This document shows, in pieces, positions 12,120 through 23,407 of a DNA stretch of 64,000 nucleotides. Made by a program: the position numbers and the translations under genes. Position 1 is the first letter of the stretch. Every line of letters starts with the position of its first letter. Origin of the DNA: Triplophysa rosa (Eukaryota > Chordata > Actinopteri > Cypriniformes > Nemacheilidae); the NCBI RefSeq assembly GCF_024868665.1, contig NC_079905.1, positions 1,107,042 through 1,171,041 on the forward strand. Direction: 5' to 3'. Under the pieces are notes generated by a model. It saw only the letters and a list, made by a program, of their open reading frames with translations. It was not told where the DNA came from and made no database searches.

Positions 12120-13029
12120 CTGCCGTTGGAAGGAGCAACAGAGCGTCACATTTACAGACGCAACAGTGTGCATTTGGCTCATTTACAGTAGCCTGTCAGA
12201 TGGGTGAGCCCAGACATGCAGACTTCTCTTAAAACGTTTTTTTCCCTACATTAACCCCATACGCACGCACACAAAATCAATAGCTCTCCATTTCAATTAA
12301 CGTGGCAACCCGTTCAAGCACAGTGGCGAGGAGAATGATATCGCCTCACTTATAATTGCGTTTGCAGTCTCGATAGAAATCTAGCAGAATTAGGTCGATG
12401 TGTACCGAGTGAAACAAACGCTTACAGAAGATATTACTTCATAACCCCTAGATACCAACGCGCATGAATATTCCATAAATGTACAGAATGCCTGTGTTAT
12501 GTAGAGCGTGAGTAATAACCTGAAACCCAATCAAACGTTCCCTTAATAGACTCAACGTGTATGAGTGTGCACGAGTGTGAATGATTCCGTGACATTGAGC
12601 TCCCGCGTGTGCGTGATAAATGAATACCAAAACAACACACAACATGCTTTACATGCTGGGGACTTGTTGCTAGCTCTGCGTTTTCCTAAATAAAATGCAT
12701 TCGAATGCGTGCTCGAGACCTAAAAGGCAAAATATGCCGACTCGACAAAACTGTGCTCCGTGTGACGGCGTTGAACGCAACCGTGACCGTGGGTCAATTC
12801 ACACTGTTATGTCTTTAAGCTGCAGCACATTTACATTAAAAACATGCGTTTTGATCACCACCTAGACACGGCACCTTTACTGTATTAACATGGTCTGGAA
12901 ATAAATATAATTACCTTTCTCGTGAAAGCGCAGGCTGATGTCTGCCCTGGATCTGCCATACGAGCGCTCCAAATCCGCGGATGAGAAATCATCAAGTTTA
13001 ACCTTTTTGACCAGGAAGGACCTTGGCAT
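11395..13029 (-). CDS. scrt1: Scratch-family C2H2 zinc-finger transcriptional repressor (complete, two exons)
   Basis: The spliced CDS joins 13029-12915 to 12119-11395 and gives 279 residues, close to the usual Scratch1 length in fish as I recall it. Residues 1-9 (MPRSFLVKK) are the SNAG repressor motif shared by Snail and Scratch proteins. Residues 93-119 carry the Scratch-specific YINGD...[13 protein letters not shown] block. Five zinc fingers follow, at about 132-152, 163-183, 189-209, 217-237 and 245-266, the last of C2HC type. The acidic [12 protein letters not shown] segment after SNAG fits SCRT1 rather than SCRT2, whose segment differs. Known family role: a nuclear repressor that binds E-boxes of the CAGGTG type in newborn neurons, opposing proneural bHLH activation. 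Which teleost paralogue (a or b) cannot be told. No truncation or frameshift is seen. Confidence 0.95.
12120..12914 (-). other. scrt1: scrt1 intron 1
   Basis: A 795-bp GT-AG intron, the only one in the coding region. The donor is GTAATT and the acceptor is CGGCAG|GG on the minus strand. The placement, between the SNAG-bearing first exon and the long zinc-finger exon, is what I recall for vertebrate Scratch genes. No repeat element is obvious inside. Confidence 0.85.
12915..13029 (-). CDS. scrt1: scrt1 coding exon 1 (SNAG motif)
   Basis: The ATG at 13029 opens [20 protein letters not shown], the family-typical N terminus. The exon holds 38 codons plus one base and ends at a donor reading AAAG|GTAATT (minus strand). 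Its phase 1 matches exon 2, giving a glycine across the junction. The start is fixed by the SNAG motif, which must be at the extreme N terminus to recruit LSD1/CoREST-type corepressors. Confidence 0.95.
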
Positions 13030-13239
13030 GTTTTAGGTTGAGGAAAAGAAAACACTCGTCCGCCGGTCGAATCTCTCGTTTTCCTCATGCAACCCAGGCG
13101 GCGGTCGCGTATTTGATCGTTCCTCTTCGGTAACGCCGAGATTCGGATGCCAGCACAGGGTAACGGCGGACCCTCGAGCCCCTGATTGCGCTTTTGTTGA
13201 TGCAGCGCGAGGCAGCGACGCTCTTGGCAGAAATGCAAC

Positions 13240-13293
13240 TTCAGTACTGGACAGCTCCCGTTCGGCGGCGCGTCTTCAGCACTGGACAGCTCC
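13240..13293. promoter_or_regulatory. Tandem REST/NRSF-like motifs in the scrt1 5' leader
   Basis: Two 19-base copies, TTCAGTACTGGACAGCTCC at 13240-13258 and TTCAGCACTGGACAGCTCC at 13275-13293, repeat with a 35-bp period and 18/19 identity. The RE1 element bound by REST has half-sites TTCAGCACC and GGACAGCGCC. Here both halves are present but two bases closer than canonical. The site is 210-265 bp upstream of the scrt1 ATG. Scratch1 is a neuron-restricted gene, the class REST silences outside neurons. The motif match is seen; function is inferred. Confidence 0.45.
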
Positions 13294-13308
13294 GCTCTCT
13301 CTCTCTCG

Positions 13309-13345
<37 letters not shown>
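13294..13345. repeat. (CT)n-rich microsatellite in scrt1 leader
   Basis: An imperfect CT run at about 13296-13342 directly abuts the second REST-like copy, within the probable scrt1 5' leader (GA-rich in the sense strand). Confidence 0.8.
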
Positions 13346-13346
<1 letters not shown>

Positions 13347-13542
13347 TTCTCTTTCCTTTACTGTGTCTCCTTGCTTCGGGATCCTTAACGACGATCCTCT
13401 CTTGCAGGTTCGAGTTTTAAGTTTCCACTAACTAGTCCTCTTCCCGATATGCTTTTCTCTAACCTCAGCGACACAGAAAAGAAAGGAAAATAGCGGAGTG
13501 TGCATCAAGCGCGATCGCGTCCCACTCCTCGGCTTTATCTCG

Positions 13543-13621
13543 CAGCTGCTCCGTCTGAAGGCGTCGGGCTTTCTGAAGTCTGTTGATCAGCTGTTGGGAT
13601 TTATATGGCTGCGATCAGGTG
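13543..13621 (-). promoter_or_regulatory. scrt1: Candidate scrt1 core promoter with E-box triplet
   Basis: On the minus strand a TATAAAT lies at 13605-13599. CAGCTG E-boxes are at 13543-13548 and 13588-13593, and a CAGGTG (the Snail/Scratch and bHLH type) is at 13616-13621, just upstream of the TATA-like box. A start site near 13570 would give a 5' leader of about 540 nt containing the REST-like pair. CAGCTG is a preferred proneural bHLH site, and CAGGTG would allow Scratch autorepression. This is inferred from motifs alone. Confidence 0.35.
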
Positions 13622-16600
13622 GGAAATGAAGATGGAAGTACTTAATTTAATCCATAAAAAAAATCTCCCGGGACCAACATTGAACTGGATGGTTTAATAA
13701 CGCTGTGAGGCGTCAACGCCTGCGCCAGATTTTCTCGAAGTCAATCGGGATTTGAGAAGATGCACAGAGGGTTCCTTTATATGATAAAGAAGTTCTATTT
13801 AAATCAACGTTCATAAATGTATGTATAGGCTATATTTATGTGTTATTTAAATTAGGCTCCCCCTTTTTACATGAAAAACAACAGCCCAAACGTATTTAAA
13901 AATACAATAAATAGAATACAATGACTTGTTTAAAACTAGATTGCATGTTAACATTTGCAAGACATGTTATTTAAATAGTTAATTTAGTTTGTTATATTTT
14001 CGATACGCTTGTCTCACATTTCGCATCTTTCGCCTTTGCAACGTTTCACCCCCCTTGGTGCGTCAAAATCCGCCCTCCCGAGTTGTGTTGTTTTGCGCTG
14101 CTCTTCACGCGAACCTTAAAATTAACTACTGACTGTGGCCTCAGGCTTTCGGGTCATTCTTTTACATCACGGTCTATAAACCAATGGCTTTCTTCTCATG
14201 CAAATCTCACGAACTGGGTACCAGAAGGTCCGTTTCCTCAATGATTCCTCTAGGAGCCATATGTCCGCAATTAACGCCAATCCTGGAGCTCTAGTACACA
14301 CTGTTGTCTGACATCGTGTTCTCATTGTTCAGGTTTTCAATGGGACGCTTTTGAATATGGACGTCCCGCTGTAGGATTCTCATTTTACTATATTCACCTT
14401 CAAAAAATAGTGATAGATGCCGCGTTGCGTTCTTAATTGTCTGTGGAGACCTTGAAATAATTTTACATAATTATACATTTTTCATTTTCTCAGTGGCTGC
14501 ATACAGAAATTCATCCGCAAAAATACACTGCAATTTCATTGCAGTTTGACACAAATGTGAAGTCTTAATAAACTGCATGCTCAAGCTAAATTGAAATATA
14601 TTTTAGTAATGTGCATCTTATTAGTAATGTGCATCATATTTGTATTTTGTTATTTCTACATATGAACATCACAACATATTTATGGCAACAGTTTTGACCT
14701 TTTTAGGTCCAGAGCTCAAAATTTGTTTTTACGCATTGTGTGTATGCCGTTAAAAAAGAAGAAATCAAATGGCAGCCGGTGTGTAGAATGACCCTTAGGT
14801 TGATTTGACTTAGTCACTAGTGTTAATGTGCACGCACGTACGTGTGTTATTATCACGAGCACGCAGTGAAGTATGTAGGACACTGTTGCGCAGCAGTTGA
14901 CATTCCCAAGCGCACCGGAGGACAACGCAGCAGCCCACGGCGACCTGACGCGTTTGTGGGGGGGAGGACGTGCGCGCACGGAAGGTTCTCGGGAAGTGCT
15001 GACATCAGCTGAAAAACACCAGGCGAAAATATTGAGGTGTGCTTTATTTGCATAATAATAGTGTACGGTGTGTTGAGACACAGAGAACAAACGTCTTGCT
15101 GGAGTTCGAATCAAAAGCACTTCATTGACATTTCATCCTCACGTGTACGACGTTTTCAATGTGCCAGATTCAAATCAGTGCAGGAGATAGGAGGACATGA
15201 AGGTCATAGGATAGGGTGTAAACATATTTAGGCCTACAAGCCTAAAATCTGCACAGGTAGTCTTGTAAAGGCCGATAGGTGATTTTGGTAAAATGTAAAC
15301 TAATAGTTTATACGTTTTCCTGTATTCAAAGGGAGTTTGTATTAATACACATAGTTTCCTGAATGGATTCGTAATTGTTTTCTTTAAGTTCGTTATCGTG
15401 TGTTACATTTATATTTAGTAAGAAAGTTAGTAGTAAGCTTTCACTAAGCAGATGCAGATGAGCTAAGTACTAAGCACTAAGCACTAAGCAGATGAGAGTT
15501 TTGGGTTGAGACACCTGGTTTGCAAGTCAAAGCATTTTTATTTCTGTGGAGCTTTTACAGAAAATTCTGCGTTAATGTTTAACTGAGTGTTGCGTGAGGT
15601 CACCTACTAAGCCGTGCCTCAGAATTGATTACATTAAGTTACAACATGCTTATGGTTCAGATCAGGCAGAAATAAAAACAAGGAAACATTTTCAGGTTCT
15701 CAATAAACAGATGGGTGGATGAAGACTTTCTATGCCACTGAACAACTGACAAAAGGGAAAAAAGGGTTAAACTCGCAGCTTCATTTAGAGATACAGAAAA
15801 TGTCAAAATCCATTTCCACAGCCATGCGTTCATACAATCACAAGTTATTGCACCATCTATCTCTCTTATCAAAGGATACGCACACACACACTCTTCTTCA
15901 GATCAGAGCTCTTGCTCTCATGAGGGTATGTCTGTTGAGAGCTCATGCCCCTCTGCAGCTGCCCGGTGACATTGACGGGCAGATTGAGGTTTAGCGGTTG
16001 ACCCCCTCCCTTTCTTCTCTTTCTGACTGCATCATATCCACAATCTGCACTAAGTGGATAAACTCAGAATTATTTACATTAAGAATCCTCATTTTCCCAT
16101 TAGACAGACAAACAGCCATGTTGTTATTTGTTTCACTGCTCAAAAAGAAGTCAGGATGACAATTTACTATTGAAAGTGAATAAAGAATGAAATGCATTGA
16201 AGTAATCATATTAAGTCAATTACAACAGAAAAGCAACAGAGAAACATTGACCTCCAATTGCCTTGATCTGTTTTTTTGTGTGACATTTTAACACAGGGAA
16301 AAATGGTTGTGGTCTTTGGGTTTTAGAGAACATTGAGATTTATTTGGCTTTGATAGATCGTGAGTATCGCACCAAACTAATAATAAGCCCATTGCATGAA
16401 TGTTATTGGTACAATAATTGTCTATTGGAGAAATAAATAAAAAAAACAGCCCAATACTTTTGCAAGAAATACAAAGAGCAATAAAAACGAAACGCTTCGT
16501 CATCAATATTTTAGCTTCGTTTCAGGATAATTCAAGTCAAATTCAGACCGAGTGCTGTAATTACAAAGAAAACATCTTATGAATAAAGCGCAATTGTTTC

Positions 16601-17149
16601 ATAAAACTTGGTTTGTGGAGAAAAGCAGAATTCACAGCATTGCTGGAGAAGCTGCTCAGTCAGCTGCTCGACACATTTAGGTGATCATGAAGAGATATAA
16701 ACACCTCAAAATCCTCTTTTCAACTTTAGACCCGTTCTGCTGAATGCAGCGTTTTCTTCTTTAAAGAATCTGTGGAAACAAAACAAACCAAGTCATTCAT
16801 CTCATTACACTCATCTGTAAGAAAACCTGCAACTAAAACAAGGCACACATTTTTATTTTTGATAAGTCAAGCACTATAATTACTGCTCATATTGAACAGA
16901 CGTACAAATGATGCGACTCTATCGCAGTTTAATGGAAAGCAAATGGAAACAGGTGCTGAATATGTGACCGCGTGTTTATCCACCCGCAGGCGTTTCATCT
17001 TCAGTTTCTAACGAAACCTCTATCTTAGAGAAACATCAAACCTTCATCTGATGCTCCAGTGCTCGTGAAGATGGGGAGCCCGCTACCCAAGACATTTTGA
17101 CCTTTACTCTCCTGACCCTCTACACCCCAGTGGTCATTAGAGGGGGGGG
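13622..17149. other. Upstream flank of scrt1, non-coding
   Basis: Few repeats. CpG-rich patches at 14900-15000. The AT-rich, repeat-free stretch 15640-16700 has several ATTGT/ACAAT words (SOX-like) near 16390-16440. No coding gene recognised. A regulatory role for scrt1 is possible but only inferred from position. Confidence 0.4.
14180..14206. promoter_or_regulatory. CCAAT plus POU octamer upstream of scrt1
   Basis: CCAAT at 14181-14185 is followed by a perfect ATGCAAAT octamer at 14198-14205, about 1.2 kb upstream of the scrt1 ATG in repeat-free sequence. POU factors of the Brn/Oct class bind this octamer. Single motifs occur by chance, so this is only a candidate. Confidence 0.25.
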
Positions 17150-17430
17150 GTGACTCTTACCGCCACCCCAGCATGCTGTGACACCTCACACATGTGGCTT
17201 CTCTTGAGAAAATCAGCTATCAGTCTAATCTGTTTGGCTCAAGAGCTTTTTGAGACATTAATCTTATTTGTCATAACCGGTCTCCGAGGAGCAGACCCCA
17301 CCGGCCCGACCCACGGGCCAACTGGAAGGTATAGGGGGGCTCTCCCCGGGGAAACCTCATATCTCACCCGCGCAGTCCCTGAAGCTAATGAGATGTGAGA
17401 GTTGAAGACACTGTAAGGGGGTGTGAAGGC
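17150..17430. promoter_or_regulatory. Candidate conserved non-coding element
   Basis: Unique, GC-balanced island without repeat signature, bounded by ordinary AT-rich DNA. Offered as an enhancer candidate; conservation cannot be tested here. Confidence 0.25.
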
Positions 17431-17663
17431 GACATTATGTAGATTCCCGTTTCGTCGGAGACTGGAGGAGATTAAGGAGACAGGAGGGATGCAGACAGGC
17501 CGATAAACCCGCTGTGGCTTCAAACAGACCGGCTAGAGGAGTGGACACTGAACATTCATCAATTTATAAAGCTGCCATGATAAACATGCGTCGTGTTATT
17601 GTTTATGATTCTCTGTTTAGTCATATAGTGCTTGTAAAGCAATAGTACCCCCAATATATATAT

Positions 17664-17937
17664 GAGAATTCTTTCATCGTTGTTTCACTCTCATGTCATT
17701 TGAGTCCTGTATAACTTTCTTTCTTCTTCAGAACACAAAAGAAGATATTTTAAAGAATGTTGATCATCAAACAACTCTGAGCTCCATTGACTTCCATTGT
17801 ATGAACGCAAAACCATTTCTCGAAATATCTTCTTTTGTGTTCCCGAAGAAAGACTCGCATAAAGGTTTGCAAACACATGAGGGGAATACTGACTGAATTA
17901 TTATTTTGGGTTGAACTGTCACTTTAAGAAACATGTG
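17664..17937. mobile_element. Palindromic MITE family A, degraded copy
   Basis: Carries the family words ...ACACAAAAGAAGATATTTT (17734 on) and the complement (AAATATCTTCTTTTGTGTTC, 17825 on), and ends GTCACTTTAA with TTAA at 17934-17937. Confidence 0.7.
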
Positions 17938-18905
17938 AAATGAGCAACAACGCTTGATGCAAATTCATTTTCAGGTCGACACTGATGTCAAAGACATGTT
18001 TAAAATGTAAAAGAAAAGTGTACTGTATTTTTCATTGCATTATTTAGCCAATAAATATCAAACAAATACTAGTGTTAAAATCAACGTTTAATCAAATCGC
18101 ATAACATTTGAAGTCAGTTGACAGAGGCAGGGGTCATTTGAGGCGAATGGGTTTCAGTCTCTTCTCTTCTCTGACCTTTAATTGGGACAATGCCGTCCAG
18201 TGAGCTCTTTGTCTCTCGGCCGGCTTCATTAGGCTGGCGTGTGGGTACAGAACTGAAGCTCATGGTGAAGCCGCTGTCATTAGCAGAGTCGAGCTGATGA
18301 GCTGTAAAGACTTCAAGGCCGCTGCCAGTAATGAAGAGCACGTATAGAGATCCAGACAAAGAAAGGCCTACTGTTAGATTGAGAGCACACATGTGAAGCG
18401 GAGAATCCTAACGTGTTTTACATAGAGCCCATCGACAGGGGAGTGAAGCAGATTAGCATTTTTATTGCGCCCTCCAGTATCCCTCCAGTGTGTCACCTGT
18501 CCCCCACCTCACTGACACCAGGACGGGCAGAGAGCCTCTGGCTTACGCTCAAACACACGCGGTCTGTGTGCGCACCTGTGCGGTCGCTTGTTTTGTTTGT
18601 GTAAACGTGCTTTGTGTGAGGTATGTGTGCACGTGATGGATTGTGTGCGGTATGTGTGCACGTGAGCATGGTTTGTTCAGTTGTCGGGACAGTTTTGAAA
18701 AGATGAAAAGATGCATACGGACATGAACGAGTCAAGTGTTGACATGCAGTAAGAGCATAGAGAGCCAAAGCTGACGAGGTCAAATGGATTTTATTTGTAC
18801 GTGATATTTGAAAACAAAATCTTTAAAATATCTTAATGTTTCTCAGAGACAGCAAGTAAATTCAAAAGTGAGAGAACTCAAACATTTCTCATCGAATTCT
18901 TCCAA

Positions 18906-19098
18906 CCCTGTTGAAAGAAACGGCATATGCTGGTTAGGTAGGTTTTGAAGCATGGTAGCTGGTTTGTGCTGGTTTAAGATGGTCCTGAGCTGGTCTAAGC
19001 TGGTCCTAAACCAGCACATGACCAGCTTAAACCAACACAAACCAGCTACCATGCTTCAAAACCTACCTAACCAGCATATGCCGTTTCTTTCAACAGGG
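18906..19098. mobile_element. Near-perfect 193-bp hairpin MITE
   Basis: The first 63 bases and the last 63 bases are exact reverse complements, and the match continues with few mismatches to the centre at about 19002. Ends CCCTGTTGAAAG/CTTTCAACAGGG. The interior repeats the hexamer GCTGGT/ACCAGC. No ORF. Confidence 0.85.
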
Positions 19099-19229
19099 AA
19101 GGCCAAATGGTCAACATTCTGTCAACAATGATGTCTATTTTGATTCCCCAAAACATTTGAGACAAAGTATTTGAGAGGTCTCCATTGGCTCTCATTGTGA
19201 AACAGTTGAGATATTAAAGAGGTCCTTTG

Positions 19230-19540
19230 AGTTTCTTACAGGCTCACATCATCTACAACCCGAGAAAGACGCCGTTCAGTTTCCAGCCAATCAGAGGCTG
19301 CGCTGGCCCACGTCCTCTCCACTTTCAGGCACTTGTGTCCATTAGTTTGGCGCGGGAGCTGTTGATGAGTCGAGCGTGTTTATATGGAGTGTCAGGGTCT
19401 GCGAGAGATGAAGTGACTGCTGTGGCGTCAGTCGAGGTTTGTGTGGCTGGAGCAATCTCATTATCCGCTAAATGAGAACTGCGGATGTCGGGGGAGGCGT
19501 CCGTGGCTCTCCATGCAAATAACCAGCTCATTTCTCTCTC
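19230..19540. promoter_or_regulatory. Candidate conserved non-coding element with CCAAT and octamer
   Basis: Repeat-free island containing CCAATCAGAGG (about 19287) and a perfect ATGCAAAT at 19513-19520. Enhancer candidate by composition and motifs only. Confidence 0.25.
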
Positions 19541-20043
19541 TCTCTCTTTTGCTTCTGAAAGCATTAAGCTCCTTTTTTAGCTGGTGTTTTGTTCACTGTG
19601 TACACATGATATACAGCCACATATCAGTGCTTAAGATCAAAAGAGGAGAAATCGCTATTTCTTGCTTTATTCTTATAGCCTACTTAGAATTTTTCTGAAT
19701 GGTATGTTTGTAATGTGTTCGTCTGTCTGTCATCAGCTTTAAAAATGCATCGCATGTGATGCAATGCATTGTTTGCGTGTTTTACGATTGTGTTGTTTCT
19801 GTGGGTTTTTTATTGTGTGTTTGACGTGCAGGTCTCTGTGGATGAGGCCCGCGTGCAGTAATCAGGGATTTGGATGCAGAATGCAGGTCTGCAGTAATGC
19901 GCTGCATGCTGTGTAAGGCCTGCGCACCATGTCTGTGTTTTCTGGCAGCTCGCAGCACTGTACTGTAAAACAGACGCATGCTTCACCTTGTGCAGCGCTG
20001 TCACACGCCACAGCTGTCAGGCAACAACATCATACCATCTGGA

Positions 20044-20046
<3 letters not shown>

Positions 20047-20090
<44 letters not shown>
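20047..20090. repeat. (GA)n microsatellite
   Basis: Pure GA run of 44 bases. Confidence 0.95.
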
Positions 20091-20092
<2 letters not shown>

Positions 20093-21529
20093 AAGGATGA
20101 ACTTGGAAATGAGAAGTATTTGAGTTCATATTGAGATATTGCTCTCTGAGCTTGAGATATTGTGGAGATTTCTGAAAGTGAAAGGAAACACGTGACTGAG
20201 ATGACTGCTGTGTTTTTGAGCAGCAGAAGACTTTAGCGTAAGCCTGCAGTTGGTCTCTATTTAATTTCATTTTTACTGAGAGTGGAGTTAATCACAGAAG
20301 TGTTTTGATGGATGTATTTCATGAGATAATGAAGTGTTATATGGACATTACTTATCTTGTTAAATTTTGGACAGTTTTAATGCATTCTGGGATTGACTGC
20401 TTTTTTATTTGCGTGTGTGTGTGTGTGCATGTGTGTAATTGAAGGTCAGGCCTCTTTCCAGCCTCCTCCAGATGGTCCAGGTGACGTTGTCTGTGTGTGT
20501 GTGTGTGTTCGACGATGGGAACACACACACTCTATCAGACATGTGCTCCTCAAACATCTCCATGTAAACATCTGTGAAGACATGACAGCATCAGATTAAT
20601 CACTGCACACGGCAGACACAAACCCATCGCATGCGAGACTGTGTGTGCTGACTACTAATACAGACGAGTTTCATCTCTGTTCCATTATTTCAACAACCTG
20701 CATCTTCTGCGTATCGACAAAACATCTTTCTGTGTGGCAGCCGGGTCTCGTTTGAGCATAATTGTACAGAAAACTGTTCATTGTTTATACCGTGTATATA
20801 TATACATATATACAGATTTGGATACTTCTGTATGATAAATAATGTGCGTATTGTGCTGGCATTCAATGCAAAATCTAGGACCTGCAGTTAAAACTACACT
20901 CTTTTATGGTGTATTTGCATATGATTTACTTTATTAACTTGAAACTTATTTCAGATTAACTTAGACAAACACTTCAAATGGATGTTTTTAAAGTGCCATT
21001 TGCATTTCATTTGCTCTCAAACGCACCCTGGAGATGTGCATATTCATAATGGAACTGCAGTGTCATTAAAACGCAGCTATGGCTTCTTTATTGCGCGTCT
21101 GGTTTTGTTTAGTGTGTCTTTCTCAGGGAGCGTCACCGAGGGCCCATCACCTCCTGAACGAGGTTAAAGACGACACGCAGATGAGATTTACGGCCTCTCC
21201 GCGGTAAAACAGAAGCAGGTGAGCGGAGACGTGAGCTGTTGGATTGTGATGATGTGTTCATTAGCCCCTGACTGATTCACACACCCCGGGTATCTTTGCT
21301 GGGTTTTGCAGAGCGCTGTTGTGCCGTCGGCTGTCGGTGGGTTTCCCAAACTCGCACACATCACTCTTCTACTGAAATGCTTGCTTTGTCCTGTTGCCTT
21401 CAGGTTACCCGAGTGCTTTTTTAAAAACGGCAGCAGCGAGGTCTACATCAGCACCCGCGAGACACCTGGTCTCTCAGCCGAACGCCCAAGTTTAGCCCGA
21501 GGCTCGACAGCCGAGTGAACGTTTTGCTT
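20091..21529. other. Non-coding, nothing recognised
   Basis: Short TG runs near 20410-20435 and 20490-20508 and a TATATA run near 20795-20815; no coding signal. Confidence 0.5.
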
Positions 21530-22100
21530 TCGCGCGCACGTTTGTACGCACCCGATCGCAGCTGCGTAAACTTTTTTCTGCCCGTCATCAAAAGCTTTGG
21601 TGTGCATATGAAGTCAGACGGGTCGGTATCAGAATGCCGCTGCGTTATCCATTAGAGCAGACGCAGCTGGTGCAGAATGCCAAAGCTTTCATTTCGACTG
21701 CTTGGGAATCTCAAAATATCTTTATGATGGTGGCTATCGTCCAGAAGTTATTCAGATCTCCAAATTTCTGCATTAGTTCCATTGAGCCGAGAGAGATGCT
21801 TCATTTTTAATGGCTGAGAGTCGCGAGCCAAACATGTGTTTGGATGGCTATCGATCGCACGGAAAAGCTTCAGAACTCGACATTGATGGAATGGCGCAAC
21901 AGTGCGACTGCAGATTTTTTATTGACAAACAGACCGATTCTGCTCCACAAAATAGCCCATTAGCATTTTAAACTGTGATTTCAGAAATTGTCCTAGAATC
22001 GTTAAAGGCGCGCGTGATGGAGTACCAGCTGGACGCTGAGCGATCCGTCAGGCAGCTCGTGCAGAAAAAACTTTCACCACGCGCTTCCCATAACCGAACG
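21530..22100. promoter_or_regulatory. Candidate conserved non-coding element
   Basis: Unique sequence of mixed composition, no repeats, with short direct words (CAAAGCTTT/AAAGCTTTGG at 21591 and 21681). It ends where the inverted-repeat element at 22141 begins. Confidence 0.25.
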
Positions 22101-22140
22101 CGACAACACATTCTCACATTTACGCTCGGTCAGCGTCACA

Positions 22141-23407
22141 TTTGAACGCGCAGGGTACTCCTTTGGCGTCGTTTTTCGACGTGAAGGCACGCGAATTTCA
22201 CCGTCATTATGAAAATATATATTAGATATAATTTGCAATGATGATGTTTCGGGGTTTAATGGCCAGGATAATTGTGTTTACATGACACTATTCAGACAGT
22301 TTGAGCAAGTAATGTAACAATAGTATTTATCGTAATATAAAACACATAATACAAGCAGCCACAATGTCGTTCAAAAATACAGATATTCCAAGGGTTCCAA
22401 CGCGAAACGATCAATTTGCATGAGGAACAGATGCGAAAGCGATCACCGTCCGCCGTAAATCTCAAATCCAGTGAAGAACGACGTTCAAAATTTGCCGCCA
22501 GAGGAAGTTACGTCAGCTTCGATGCCATTGGCTCTCCCGTATCTCGTGACCGGACGCGTCATTTCGTTGGCTTTGAACGTGAAACGGTATTGGCTCCCGC
22601 AACCGACTGCATCTAGCTGTTCCGGTTTATCTTTAAATGGGTGCCGACCTCATGTATTCACGGACACGCGCGGCATCTTCATGTAATGTTATCGTACGGC
22701 TTTGGTGCAAAAAGGTCTTCGAAACGAGTTGTTTGTTATATTTTGTAATGCTTTTGGTCAGTTTGTGCAATAAATACCCGTGACTGTACTTTTATTCGAG
22801 TGTCGTGTTTTATATGGCTGAGAAGTGGTTAGGGTTAGGTTTATGGTGGGGTTGGGGTTGGCAGGGTGTCCGCGGATCCTTCAAATGTCTTAAATTTCAT
22901 AATGTCAAAATAAGGCCTTAATTAGCATTAAAATGTCTTAAATCCGCGTTTCCAAGGTCTTAGAAATGCAGTCGAACCGACACCGTAAAGAAGATTTCAT
23001 TTTCGTTTTAAATTGATGTACGTCTATTTGTCACGCAGAACAAAATAGGCGGAACCAACTAACAAATAACACGTTCGCGGGGGGTTTGTTAGGTGAGTGG
23101 ACTGGACATTACCACATGGAGAAAAGTTGGAGCTTTAGCCATGGGGAAGTGCAAATTTGTTGCTATGAAATTGGTCTTAAATTTCATTCTGCACGGTATT
23201 AAAAAAGGTCTTAAAAAGTCTTAAATCTAACTCTCAGAAACCTGCAGATACCCTGGGTTGGGGTTAGGTGCTACAAAATATTAAAACCATAAATAATTAT
23301 GAAATGCTAAGAATTGCACGCATCTCTGTCTGGAGCATTTAGAAAACTGCAACGCAGTTCCCTGTTATTCGAAAAACGACGCCAAAGGGGTACCCTGCGC
23401 GTTCAAA
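22141..23407. mobile_element. Element with 39-bp terminal inverted repeats, interrupted by a nested element
   Basis: 22141-22179 and 23369-23407 are inverted copies with 38/39 identity (TTTGAACGCGCAGGG... start). The interior has no transposase-like ORF and contains a GGTTAGGGTTAGG-type run near 22830. A second element (22864-23257) sits inside. I cannot assign a superfamily. Confidence 0.6.
22864..23257. mobile_element. Nested MITE with CAGGGTGTC-type ends
   Basis: Ends CAGGGTGTCCGCGGATCCTT and the complement of CAGGGTATCTGCAGGTTTC. Interior rich in GTCTTAAA words. GGTTGG occurs directly outside both ends, consistent with a short target duplication. Confidence 0.65.

Noticed and set aside
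14716..15120. 134-codon minus-strand frame upstream of scrt1
   Set aside because: No recognisable domain or conserved pattern; CpG-rich sequence keeps stops rare.
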